Assembly (NCBI RefSeq): GCF_000001735.4
Contig: NC_003076.8
Location: forward strand, 16,185,835-16,249,834
Reading direction: 5' to 3'
Length of the DNA stretch: 64,000 nt
Source: Arabidopsis thaliana
Taxonomy: Eukaryota; Streptophyta; Magnoliopsida; Brassicales; Brassicaceae
A program made the translations under genes and the position numbers. Positions 51,796 to 62,676 of the stretch are shown here, piece by piece. The first letter of the stretch is position 1, and every line of letters begins with the position of its first letter. The notes beneath the pieces are model-generated. The model saw nothing but the letters and a program-made list of their open reading frames with translations, searched no databases and was not told the DNA's origin.

Positions 51796-53636
51796 ATGGG
51801 ATCTGTTACTGGGTTTTACTCAAATGAAGTGTTTGAATTAGATCCTAAATGGGTTGTTGATCCTCAACATCTCTTTGTTGGTCCCAAGATTGGTGAAGGT
51901 GCTCATGCCAAAATCTATGAAGGAAAGTAAGTTTATTTCTTTATCAGATTAATTTCATCAAAAGTTTTACTCTGTATATGGTTCTGAATCCATTATTGTT
52001 TCCCTTTTTCTCGGCGATTGATCTGTTTGGACTGGTTCTGGTCTTCTTGAGCTTGTGTCTTAATCTTTGCATGTGTGAAAAATTGAAACTTTTTTGCTTC
52101 AATATATCTAGTCATTTGCATATCACTATATCAGTTTCAGTTTAATGGTTGTTGTTCAATGAGTTCAGAATAAAAAGAATTACTATGTTTGTATCAAAAA
52201 TTTCAGAGAAATCTTTTCTCTAGAAATTTCAGAGCATTAGTGTGAATCTGTGGAGCGAATTCAATCATAAAGATAGTTTTCATAGATGTTATAGTTTGAT
52301 GAAGATTGAAGAGTATTGAGAATGATGTAAAATGTGGTTTCTTGTTTAGGTATAAGAACAAAACAGTTGCTATTAAGATTGTTAAAAGAGGAGAATCTCC
52401 CGAAGAGATTGCGAAAAGAGAGAGCAGATTTGCAAGAGAGGTCTCTATGTTGTCTAGAGTTCAACACAAAAATTTGGTCAAGGTTCTGCTTCTTTGCATT
52501 TATCTAATCTCCAGTACATATTGCTACATAATTTGGTTAGAGACAAACACCAAAACGTTTTGATTTGGTATGTTTTGTAGTTCATTGGAGCTTGCAAAGA
52601 ACCAATCATGGTTATAGTCACCGAGCTTTTACTCGGTGGTACATTGCGTAAATACCTTGTTAGCTTGCGTCCAGGGAGTTTGGACATACGTGTAGCTGTT
52701 GGATATGCCCTTGACATTGCTCGGGCGATGGAATGCTTACACTCTCATGGAGTCATCCATCGCGATCTCAAACCAGGTAATTGTTTACAATAAATCACAC
52801 TTCAAGACATTATGAGTTAACAATAATGTTCTTATATCTTCTTGGATTGCAGAGAGCTTGATCTTAACTGCGGATTACAAGACTGTTAAACTAGCAGATT
52901 TTGGTTTAGCTAGAGAAGAATCATTAACCGAGATGATGACCGCAGAAACTGGTACATATCGTTGGATGGCTCCCGAGGTACTTAATGGAATCTTGCATTT
53001 TCTGTGTTCTGCATTTTTCTTTTGCTTCTAAGAACTTGCTTAATCACAAATTACGGTTAAACAGCTTTACAGTACGGTCACGTTGAGGCATGGTGAGAAA
53101 AAACACTATAACCATAAGGTAGATGCATACAGCTTCGCCATTGTCTTGTGGGAGCTTATCCACAACAAATTACCTTTTGAAGGCATGTCAAATCTCCAAG
53201 CCGCTTACGCTGCTGCATTCAAGGTTTCATTCTTGATTTTCAAGTGTTTCAACCATTTGGTTCTCCAACCGGACAATGTTTTTCTGATTGTTGTCTGCTT
53301 TATAATATTTCGGGTTAGAACGTGAGGCCAAGCGCAGACGATTTACCAAAGGATTTAGCAATGATTGTAACATCTTGCTGGAAAGAGGATCCAAACGATC
53401 GACCAAACTTCACAGAGATTATTCAAATGCTTCTACGTTGCCTCTCCACAATCTCATCAACTGAGCTTGTTCCTCCGGCCATTAAACGTGTTTTCTCGTC
53501 GGAAAACACGGTCTTGCCACCAGAATCGCCGGGAACTTGCTCATTGATGACTGTTAGAGACAAAGATCAGATTCCTACCGATGCAAACTCGGCGCAGAAT
53601 GAAGTTAGAGGAAGCTTCTTCTTCTTCTGCTGCTAA
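51796..53636 (+). CDS. Raf-like (MAPKKK group C) serine/threonine protein kinase
   Basis: Six exons (51796-51926, 52350-52482, 52581-52776, 52853-52977, 53065-53223, 53319-53636) give 353 residues. The kinase domain is complete: Gly loop GEGAHAKIY (33-41), catalytic Lys in VAIK (about 53), HRDLKPES (147-154), DFGLA (168-172) and GTYRWMAPE (186-194), the last typical of Raf/TKL-type plant kinases. There is almost no N-terminal regulatory region. The protein ends in GSFFFFCC; the two terminal cysteines after a hydrophobic run suggest lipid attachment or membrane binding (inference). The pathway is not known from sequence. Confidence 0.92.
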
Positions 53637-53803
53637 TATTTGATTTATTGGTTATAAAGTGAAACATGAGAGAATGTGGTTTGATATATCATATGTAATG
53701 TATTAATTTGAATGATAATAGCTTAGAGTTATTGTTATGAGTTTAACGTTTTTCCTAAAAATGTTCTTAACTTAAAATACCCAAAAAAAAAGAAGCAAAA
53801 AAT

Positions 53804-53875
53804 CGCCGTTGCCGGGGATCGAACCCGGGTCACCCGCGTGACAGGCGGGAATACTTACCACTATACTACAACGAC
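53804..53875 (-). tRNA. tRNA-Asp (GTC)
   Basis: A 72-nt cloverleaf on the minus strand. The acceptor stem is GTCGTTG/CAACGGC with discriminator G, the T-loop is TTCGATC, and the anticodon stem is CCCGC/GCGGG around CTGTCAC. The anticodon GTC is at 53840-53842. No intron. A run of T on the minus strand just after the gene (A run at about 53798-53802) can serve as the Pol III terminator. Confidence 0.97.
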
Positions 53876-54402
53876 TTTGTTGCTAAACAAGACAGTTGTG
53901 TCAAATTAAATATATCTAATTACATATGCTTTGAAATATTGTTCAAGAAATTGTATCTTCTCCATTTCCATCTTTGACACTAGTATATTTAGAAACACAA
54001 TCTCCAAATGATAGATTTCATCTTCATTTTTTTGGGTTTTCAAACTCTTAAATCTTTAAGTAAATCGAAGTTGATAAGCTATAACCAATTCAAGATCCTT
54101 AAGTAATCAAACACAATGTTTTCAAGACCAGTTCTGTAACCATTCCTTTTTCAATTTAAAGAAAAAAGCTCAAAAAGAGAGGATATCATTCTTTTAACCA
54201 TAATGCAATGATTTAGGCATTTCATGACCATCTAAATTTGCTAGGAAAAAAATACAAACTAAAAACATGAACTCAAACGATATAAGCCTACTAATTAAGA
54301 ATCATAGTTACACTTTTAATATAGTGGTTGACTACTCTCATAATTATGGAGATCAGTGGAATATATTTACATCTTTAACGTATTTCATATAAAGTCGTTC
54401 TT

Positions 54403-54406
<4 letters not shown>

Positions 54407-54448
<42 letters not shown>
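54407..54448. repeat. (AT)21 microsatellite
   Basis: Twenty-one uninterrupted AT units; probably length-polymorphic between accessions. Confidence 0.97.
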
Positions 54449-54455
<7 letters not shown>

Positions 54456-55273
54456 ATTATCCATGGTGAATGTGGCACAAACATGTTCGGCTTATACCAA
54501 ATTTACATTAAAAAAAAAATTTGGTATAAGCTAAACTAAAAAATAGACTCATATTTAAAAACTCGTTTTCAGCATAAACGACCAAAAACAGTCGCTTAAA
54601 CCTACACTTAAGCCTCCACAAATAAGCATATACGATTGATATGTTAATGTTACTATACTGTGATTTATCTTAGGCATGTCAATCACACTACCTCACCCCA
54701 AATCCAAAATCCTTAAAACTCGCGTATATTTTTTCTTACTTTTTCTCAATGTTTCTTCGAAAAAGAATAACAAACTTATAAATTTATAACATTTCTTATA
54801 AAATTTCAAACTACATTATATTATAGAGCCAACATTTGAATCAACTTCAATGCATTTTAAATATTTTCTAGTATATGACTATATGTAGATTTGTTTATGG
54901 TGCAGTCATCTAAAACTATTCGTTGTATTTCCAGTTAACACCAGAAAAAAAAAGAAACTTAAATTCGTTCATCATCTTACAGTAGGATGGTATTAAGAAA
55001 AAAATACACAAAGTTAAGACTTCAAACCCAAAAAATATTTTAAACATGTTGTAAACTTGTAATAAGTTTTACAATTTAAAAACATTTTCCCTTTATGGGC
55101 TTTTATTATCCAATAAATGCCAAAGCAGCTTCTTCTTCTTCGTCCCAAACGATGTCGTATTCTTCTTGACCTACGAATCACATTTCCTTTTTTACCCCAA
55201 AAAAACCCTGAAATCTTTTTATTTAAAGAAAAAAATCTGAGAACTGAAAAATCTAACCTTTTTTTTTGTTGGA

Positions 55274-55376
55274 TTTACCAGCTGCAGAGATCAAAAACTT
55301 CGTGATTCATTCGAACAATCTAATTTTACCAGCTGCAGAGATCAAAAACTTCGTGATTCATTCGAACAATCTAATT
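55274..55376. repeat. 51-bp perfect tandem duplication upstream of SGF29B
   Basis: Two consecutive identical 51-bp units (55274-55324 and 55325-55375), each containing ACCAGCTGCAGAGATC, end 75 bp before the SGF29B ATG. Identity suggests a recent event in the probable 5' UTR. Confidence 0.95.
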
Positions 55377-55450
55377 CAGATTTATTATTGGGTCTGGTTA
55401 TCTTTTTCTTACCATATTTTTTGTTTCCTCGTTAAGACGATTGTTTGGTA

Positions 55451-57266
55451 ATGTCGTCACCAGACATTGTCGGAATTTTGGAAAACACGAAGGAACTTGA
55501 TCGGTTAAGGAAAGACCAAGAAGAAGTTTTGGTTGAGATCAATAAGATGCATAAAAAGCTTCAAGCTTGTAAGTGTTTCTATTTAAACTTAATTTCTCAG
55601 AACAATTTTAGTAATTTATTTTTCTGTTCTAACAAATTTGTGATGATCTGAGACTAAATTTTTGTTTGTTGGGGATATGTTTGTGTTTGATTAGTTATTA
55701 ATTATTATCAGTGAAAGTTTTGATTTTGGATCATGAAGTAATTAAAGAAAATTAATCTAGATTAGTGATTAATTTAGATACTGCTAAATTAAGCTTTGTT
55801 GTAATGTTGATGCAGCTCCTGAGATAGTTGAGAAGCCTGGTGATATTTCATTAGCAAAGCTTAAGAATTTGTACATTCAAGCGAAAGAGCTCTCAGAAAA
55901 TGAAGTAACGTAAGCCATTTCTTCTTTATACTTGTTACAATGGTGAATGAATGAAAAAAAGTTAGAGACTTTGAATGGATTGTGGACTAATGTTACCACC
56001 AAATGACCTTTCTGATGTTTTGGCTTTGTGTTTAATGCGCAGCGTATCGAACATTTTGCTTACTCAGTTGGATTTGCTGCTTCCATATGGACCAACAGGG
56101 CAGCAAAGAAGAAAGTTAGGCGGTACACACAAGTTACTTTAATTGAACTGTAATGTTATTCTCTGGCAAAGACTTATGCTTGTAATGTTAATCACATAAG
56201 TGGTGGCAGAAGGTAATGATCAGAAGAGGAAGAGGATGAAAGTTGATTCAGATGTAATAAGACTTTCTCCTTCCATGAGAAATCAAATCGAAGCATATGC
56301 AAGTCTTAAGGGTGAACAGGTAATCTTTCTTATAATGCACCTGCTTTCGATATTGCGATCAGTTCCATTCTCACAATGTCTGATTTATGCAGGTTGCTGC
56401 AAGAGTTACTGCAGAGAGTGCTGATAAGGATGAATGGTTTGTGGTTAAAGTTATTCACTTCGATAGAGAAACAAAAGAGTAAGCCTTCGAACCTTTCTTC
56501 TGTATGATGTTATGCCTAATTTTTGAATATCACACAAATGCATATCTGATAGTTTAGTAGCTGAAACTTATTTGTTGCTGCCAACACACACAAAAGAGTT
56601 GTGCTTGTTAAGTGCAAAGGCTTCATCTATGAATCTAAATATGTTTAAAACTTTTTATCCAGAGTTGAAGTACTTGATGAAGAACCAGGAGATGATGAAG
56701 AAGGAAGCGGTCAGAGGTAAAACACATATGAAAACTTTTGAGTTGTGAATTGTGGCGTTGGGAAGTATACTGAGATTTATTCTTTTGGAATCTTTAGGAC
56801 CTATAAGTTGCCAATGTTATGCATTTTACCATTCCCAAAGCGAAACGATCCTTCGAACACCCAAGAGTTTCCACCGGGTAAACACGTCTTAGCTGTATAT
56901 CCCGGGACAACAGCACTCTACAAAGCAACTGTAGTAAGTACCCCACGAAAGGTTAGTTTTTTTGTCACAACCATATGCATCTATCTTTATAACTTGTCTT
57001 TTTGTCTGAAAACCACTAACCTCGAGCTATTGAACATGGATGTCAATTCCTCCAACATCAGAGGAAGTCTGACGAGTAAGTTCGTCAACCTTTTATGTTT
57101 GCTTTATACTGAAAATGGGGTCTTTTCATCTATATCATATAACAAGACTATTTGTCTGATTAGGTATTTGCTTGAATTCGACGATGATGAGGAAGATGGA
57201 GCATTGCCTCAAAGAACAGTACCTTTCCACAAAGTGGTAGCTTTACCAGAAGGTCATCGCCAGTGA
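55451..57266 (+). CDS. SGF29B: SAGA complex subunit SGF29 homologue
   Basis: Nine exons (55451-55568, 55816-55909, 56043-56122, 56210-56319, 56393-56478, 56663-56716, 56798-56951, 57062-57075, 57164-57266) give 270 residues from the ATG in MSSPDIVG. The N-terminal third is a coiled coil (ELDRLRKDQEEVLVEINKMH), then a basic linker (QKRKRMK), then a tandem Tudor (SGF29_C) domain: WFVVKVIHFDRETKEVEVLD, HVLAVYPGTTALYKATVV, YLLEFDDDEEDG. SGF29 reads H3K4me2/3 and links SAGA histone acetylation to active promoters; the Tyr pair in VYPGTTALY and the acidic EFDDDEED are at the expected binding site. Exon 8 is only 14 nt and restores the frame with RKSD, so the microexon is well supported. Arabidopsis has two copies, from memory. 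Confidence 0.92.
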
Positions 57267-58257
57267 AAGAAAACAACCCCGGTATCCATGATTACATCAG
57301 TCTCTTTGTAAATAAACCGAAAAGCGAGAAATGATCGAAGAATTCAGTATGCATGGCAAAAACGCGCTTAGATTGAGATAGAATCATCACGTTTGTGTGT
57401 GCAATTTAAGTTAAAGCTGTAACCTTTGTGTCAAAGGAGATGATGAAATGAGAAAACAAAAAGAGAAGCCTTTGTTTCTTTCACTTTGAGAATGTAGAAA
57501 AACAAAAAGGGATCTCTGTTCCAGTGAGTAGATTTTGACTCAAACCGTCTTTGAATTACAAAAAAAATTAACCTCGATCTCGTCTCTTGAAGCCCTTGTG
57601 TTCTGCTTCCAAGTATCTCTCTGTTAGACTCAAGAGACACAACTACTTATCTCTAGCAGTCAACCGAACAATCTCCAATTAGACCAAACCGAACCAATCC
57701 GAATGATTCAATTGAATGAACCATTAACACATGTTCGAACCAAACCGATACTCATCAGCCTTGAATTCGAATCTCCCGGTAGAGAAAATTTCTACCGATT
57801 AGATTGAACCGATTTTGAATATAAAATATTACATTAAAATTCAATAGTTTTACTAACAATATACAAAAATCACATTTAAATATATTTCAGATAAATATGA
57901 TAATTAATTATTTTATTTCATTATTTTGTTTTCAATATCCTAAACCAAACCAAATCGAACTGAAAAATGGAATGTAGAGGTTTATCTTTGATAACCGGAA
58001 GGCAGATTTGATAACCGGAAGGCAGATTTATAAACTAAAAAGGAAGTTCCCTTATTGAGAAGCGTCACATTAACCAAAAATCATAGTAATGCATGGTAAG
58101 TAAGAAAACAAAAATTGGTATGAATGTTAAGTATGGTAAGTAAAATTAATGAAGGGAAATTAAGTATATATAGGAATGGAAACAAAAACATATCTCTCTC
58201 TCTATAAGAATGCCTAATGAAGTAAATGGTATCTCGACAATTCTCTCATAAGTCATA
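57267..58257. other. Spacer upstream of DEG13
   Basis: SGF29B 3' UTR followed by AT-rich DNA with many AACCGAAC-like words. A perfect 20-bp tandem repeat (GATAACCGGAAGGCAGATTT at 57990-58009 and 58010-58029) is present. No gene supported. Confidence 0.55.
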
Positions 58258-59655
58258 ATGTCGTTCTTGTCAGTTCGTAGCCGGATAAATTTAGTCCGAT
58301 TACTACGAACCAACAGAATTTTCACCGGAATTTGAAGCGATTTTGCTTCTTTATTTCGCTTTTTTCCTCCTTCTTCTTCTGTTGCTCCTGAGAAAACGAT
58401 TGACTCGGTGGCTACTGAGTCGGTGTTAAACTCGGTGGTGAAGATCAACACTTTTTCTAGCAAGCCTAACATTTGTTATCCTTGGCAAAATAAGCCACAA
58501 AAAAAATCCAAAGGCTCAGGTATATATATAGAATGTGCATGCAATTGTATATATATTACGTACCAGCCTTGTATTGGTGCATGCAATTAGTATATTACGT
58601 ATAGCAAGCCTTGTTTTGGTGTGTATAAGGCTATGATACTCATGTGGTAGCTATTCACATATTGGTATGTTAATTACTTTGATTTTAGGGTTTGTGATTC
58701 CGGGGAAGATGATTATTACAAACGCTCATGTGGTGGCTAATCACATATTGGTGCTAGTCATAAAGCGTGGCTCACCAAAGAAGTACAAAGCAGAAGTTAA
58801 AGCTATTGGGCGTGAATGTGATTTGGCTATTTTGGTGATCGAAAGCAAAGAGTTTTGGGAAGATATGAATCCTTTGGAGCTTGGAGACATGCCCTTTTTG
58901 CAAGAATCAGTAAATGTTATTGGCTATCCAACAGGTAATTTGACAAGTTTATTATGTTTTTGATTGGTAGATTATGTTATATATAATAATTCAGTTTTCC
59001 AGTTTGTGTTTTGAGACGATTTTTACTTCATTTAAGTTGGAAAACTCTCTCGGTTTTAGAGAAAATTAATACATTCTTAGCAAAATATTCAATGGCAGGT
59101 GGTGAGAATATCTCCGTTACAAAAGGTGTTGTGTCTAGAATAGAATCAATGGATTATGCTCACGGTGCCATTAATCTACCGGCAATACAAACAGATGCAG
59201 CAATGAACCCTGGCAATAGTGGTGGTCCGGTTTGCATAGGAAACAAAGTTGTTGGTGTAGCATTTCAAACCCTTGGACATTCTAATAACATAGGGTAAGT
59301 TTTTGGATGATATTGTTCTCTCTTTTTTTTTAGTGATTATAGTCAAAAGTTTAACTGAAAAGTTTGTGCATGTGGGTGGGCTTCACCAAACAGGTGCTTA
59401 ATCCCAGCTCCAGTGGTTAAACATTTTATAACCGGTGTTGAAAAAACCGGTCAATACGTTGGCTTCTGCTCGCTAAATCTATCATACCAACATATGGATG
59501 CACAAACTCGTAGTCATTTTAAGATGAATTCTGAGATGACAGGGATCCTTATATACAATATTAATCAACATTCGGATGCTCTCAATATTCTTAAAAAATA
59601 TGACGTTATTCTTTCAATCGATGGCGTTGCTATAGAAAATGATGGTACAGGTAAT

Positions 59656-59688
<33 letters not shown>

Positions 59689-60685
59689 CTTAATTTGCTC
59701 CATATGTGTTGATGTTATTACTGAGTTCATATTAACTTGTTGGAGTTATTATACCAAACAGAGAAAGGACAAGGTTGGATGATTTGGTTTCTTTGAAGCA
59801 ATTAGGTGAAACAATCTTACTTAAAATTTTAAGAGAGGGAAAAATGCATGAGTTCAATATTACTCTGAGGCCAGTAAGTCATATTAATTATTGTGAATCA
59901 ATAAATCATTGGGATCACATTTTGTTAGTCTAAATTAACGGATGATTATTTGAACTAATTTGTGGTCATCTACTCTATGAAGGTGCAACGGCTAGTTCCA
60001 GCAGGTCAAATTGACAACAACCCAAGTTATTACATATTCGCTGGTTTTGTCTTTGTGCCTCTCCGTAAACAACATTTTAAAGGTTCCAACGGTGAACAAA
60101 TTGTAGTGATTTCTGAGGTTTGTGCCTTTTCTTTTCTAATATAAATATGCCCAAAAAGGTTGGTGAAATGATCATCTATTTTTACTTCTTATTGTTAGAA
60201 AGGAATTGGGATAAGGTGAAATAAATATGTGCTAATAGCTAAATCTAAAAATTAGCAATGTTATCTTCGTCGTTTATAGTATAAACGTTAGAATTTTTGT
60301 TTCTTATTGTAGGTATTAGCTGATGTGATCAATGTAGAATACTACATGTACAAGCATTTGAAGGTAATCAACAAAGGATCAATAGTTATGAAGTTTATTA
60401 AAATGACTCTATTTCGGTGCAATAATATTTTTGTGATGGAAACAGGTGAACAGCGTCAACAAAGTGAAGGTGGAGAATCTAAAGCATTTGTGTGAACTCA
60501 TAGAGAAATGTTGCACCAAGGATTTGAGGCTAGAATTAGGAGATGGTCGAGTAATAATCTTGGATTATCAGTTTGCGAAAAGTTCCACTTCTTTGATTTT
60601 GGAACGTCATAGAGTACCATGGGCCATGTCCAAAGATCTCATGACTGATCAATCGACCACTTGTTCGAGTACGAGATTATATTAA
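58258..60685 (+). CDS. DEG13: DegP/HtrA-family serine protease DEG13, interrupted by an in-frame TGA
   Basis: Eight exons (58258-58519, 58689-58934, 59099-59294, 59394-59650, 59764-59873, 59983-60117, 60313-60363, 60446-60685) keep one frame. The catalytic triad is intact: His in ITNAHVV, Asp in RECDLAIL, Ser in [12 protein letters not shown]-like part ([11 protein letters not shown] ... [13 protein letters not shown]) and the plant Deg C-terminal domain ([13 protein letters not shown] ... [17 protein letters not shown]) follow. From ATG 58258 the frame reads an Arg/Leu-rich presequence resembling a mitochondrial transit peptide, but TGA at 58333-58335 stops it at codon 26. There is no other in-frame ATG before 58707, and starting there would begin just ahead of the catalytic His. 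So this is either a gene with an unusual start or a recent pseudogene with an intact body. Exon 5 uses the second of two overlapping AG acceptors. Confidence 0.75.
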
Positions 60686-60702
60686 TAGTATAAATTGAAT
60701 TT

Positions 60703-60755
60703 AAGGTTCCCTAAACATTTGACCAAAAAAAAAAAAAAAGGTTCCCTAAACATTT
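60703..60755. repeat. 18-bp direct repeats flanking a poly(A) micro-insert
   Basis: AAGGTTCCCTAAACATTT occurs at 60703-60720 and 60738-60755, on either side of GACC plus 13 A. It looks like a target-site duplication around a tiny poly(A)-tailed retroposed insert. Confidence 0.7.
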
Positions 60756-60963
60756 ACCGCTTCGGTTTAGAACCAGAAAATTTGTAATGTGTTACTAATC
60801 AGACCTAAAATGTCTATTGGTTGCGTTCGGTTAAATTTATTCGGTAAAGCTATCGTTTACACCAAAACAAAATTATTGAATACAATTCGGTTCGGTTCAA
60901 TTTTGTTGTCCACGAATAATAGAGAGAGTCTATGCTTCCTTAAGCTTAAGTGAATCGGTGACG

Positions 60964-62417
60964 ATGATGAAGGAGAAGGCGAAAGAAGGGAAGAGTCTGT
61001 TTGGGTCTCCGACGTTCGTTGATCTTGGAAACGGACGGCTCAGATGCGTCGAGACTGGTCACGAGGTTTTAGCGGGAGACGTAGAATCATACGCTCGTAA
61101 CAAACGGTGTCGTTTAGGACTCATCAATCACGCTTTGTCTCTAGGAAAGCCTCCTCTCAACATGTTCTCGCAATGCCCACTTTCTCGGTTAGTCAAATAA
61201 GTTTCTCAAATTTTTGTGTGTTTCTGGGAAAATCAGATTTTTTTAGTTGGGGGTTAGGTTTATAAGAGTGTAAGATTGAATCATCCACAAATTCTACTAA
61301 TCTCACGATTCAAGCTTTAATTTTGGAGGGTTATGATGTTTCTCTCTGTTTTGATTATTTTGTGAAACTTCGATTGTTTTCTGAGCAAGAAAGGATGAAA
61401 CTTTCACTGTTTTGAGAGCTAAAAGTTGTGACTTTGGATTTCTCTAGAGTTTCAGATTGTATTAGCTCAAGTTTCGTTTAGATCCTTGCTTCATAGTTTC
61501 TGCTACTAGTAAAAAGCTGGTTAATTTTGTTTTTTCTTTAGACCACTGAGGAGCATTGGTTGTTAATTTCAGTCAGTGTGGAATACATTGAAAATGGTTA
61601 TAAAAGTTATAATCTTTCTTCTGATTTTGAGCCTTTTGGCTTTGTTCGCAGCATCGAAAATGGTTTAAAGTTGTAAGCTTTCTTCTGGTTTTGCCAGTAT
61701 TGAAAATGGTTACAAGTTATAAGCTTTCTCCCTGCTTTTGGCTATGTTCTCAGCTCGAAACTTGTGTGCAAGCTAACTGGAGATACTGTGAACAAGAACG
61801 AGGAACATATCTGGAAACACGTGAATGGGAAAAGATTTCTTCACAAATTAGGTCTATAAAAATTGTTTCTCCCATGATATCAGATTCATTGAAATCGTGT
61901 AATGAATCTTAGTTAGTATGTCTTGGCTTATAATGTTTTGATGTTGATAAATTTGATAGAGCAAGTGGAAAGAGGAGCTGGATCAAGCGGAAGGACTGAG
62001 GAAACACAAGTAAACAATCCAAGACACAATAAGGAAGATTCTGGTTCTGAGGAATCCGACTTTTGGATGCCTAAGTCAAGTTCTGATTCAGAGTTAGATG
62101 AAGAGACTGATGAAGAAAACTGTAAAGGTTGCTCTCTTTTGTTTTTTGGTTCTACTGTCATCTCATATCGAAACTTTAATTAGATTTGCATCTGATTTGG
62201 GTACAGGTTCTCATTGTGATGACAAAGAATCTGAAGAGCTCTCAGAAAGGTACATTACTATATTTGCTCTTCTCTTTTTTTACAATCATCCTTTTGATTG
62301 TGTCTCATAATAACTCAATTTGGTCTCTTCTACAGAACAAAGAGAATGTCACTAGAGATTGGACCAAGTAGCTTTGCTTCTAGGAAGAAAAAGAGTAAGA
62401 ATGATGAGTTGTCTTAA
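60964..62417 (+). CDS. Surfeit locus protein 2 (SURF2)-like
   Basis: Five exons (60964-61187, 61754-61851, 61960-62127, 62207-62249, 62336-62417) give 204 residues. The start MMKEKAKEGKSLFGSPTF is followed by the conserved SURF2 core: LRCVETGHEVLAGDVESYARN, then SKLVCKLTGDTVNKNEEHIW and HVNGKRFLH. The tail is Ser/Asp/Glu-rich and then basic (SRKKKSKND). SURF2 is a widespread eukaryotic protein found in the nucleolus in animals; its molecular function is poorly defined. Intron 1 (61188-61753) carries a triplicated 3' splice region, listed separately. It is convergent with PBB2. Confidence 0.9.
61587..61753 (+). repeat. Three diverged copies of a 3' splice region in the SURF2 intron
   Basis: Copies at 61587-61651, 61652-61697 and 61698-61753 each run from a (T/C)GAAAATGGTT block through GTTATAA(G/T)CTTTCTTCT-like pyrimidine-rich sequence to a terminal CAG. 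Only the third CAG joins the SURF2 frame to SKLVCKLTG; the other two would be alternative acceptors. Confidence 0.75.
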
Positions 62418-62676
62418 GATGTTGTGGACAAAAAAAGAAAGAGCACAATTTTGTTTGTAAGAAAGAGCTCTTTTGAAAATTATGTGAGAGCTAAATTTCA
62501 AAACCGAATCATCCATAATCATTAATCACAAGTTCAAGCCAAATTTAAAGACGAAATGGAGGCAACTACGATTCGATTTTAGTCGTTCATATTGAACAAA
62601 GTAGAAAATGTAAACATGACTGTCATGTGAGGTAGAACAATGGTTTCACTCTTAGTATCTGTCTCTCACACGAGAT

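Larger units (their letters stand above)
53876..55450. other. AT-rich spacer between tRNA-Asp and SGF29B
   Basis: 1.6 kb containing the (AT)21 microsatellite, a 15-bp perfect inverted repeat (54490-54504 / 54517-54531, 12-nt loop) and the SGF29B leader with its tandem duplication. No coding frame supported. Confidence 0.55.
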
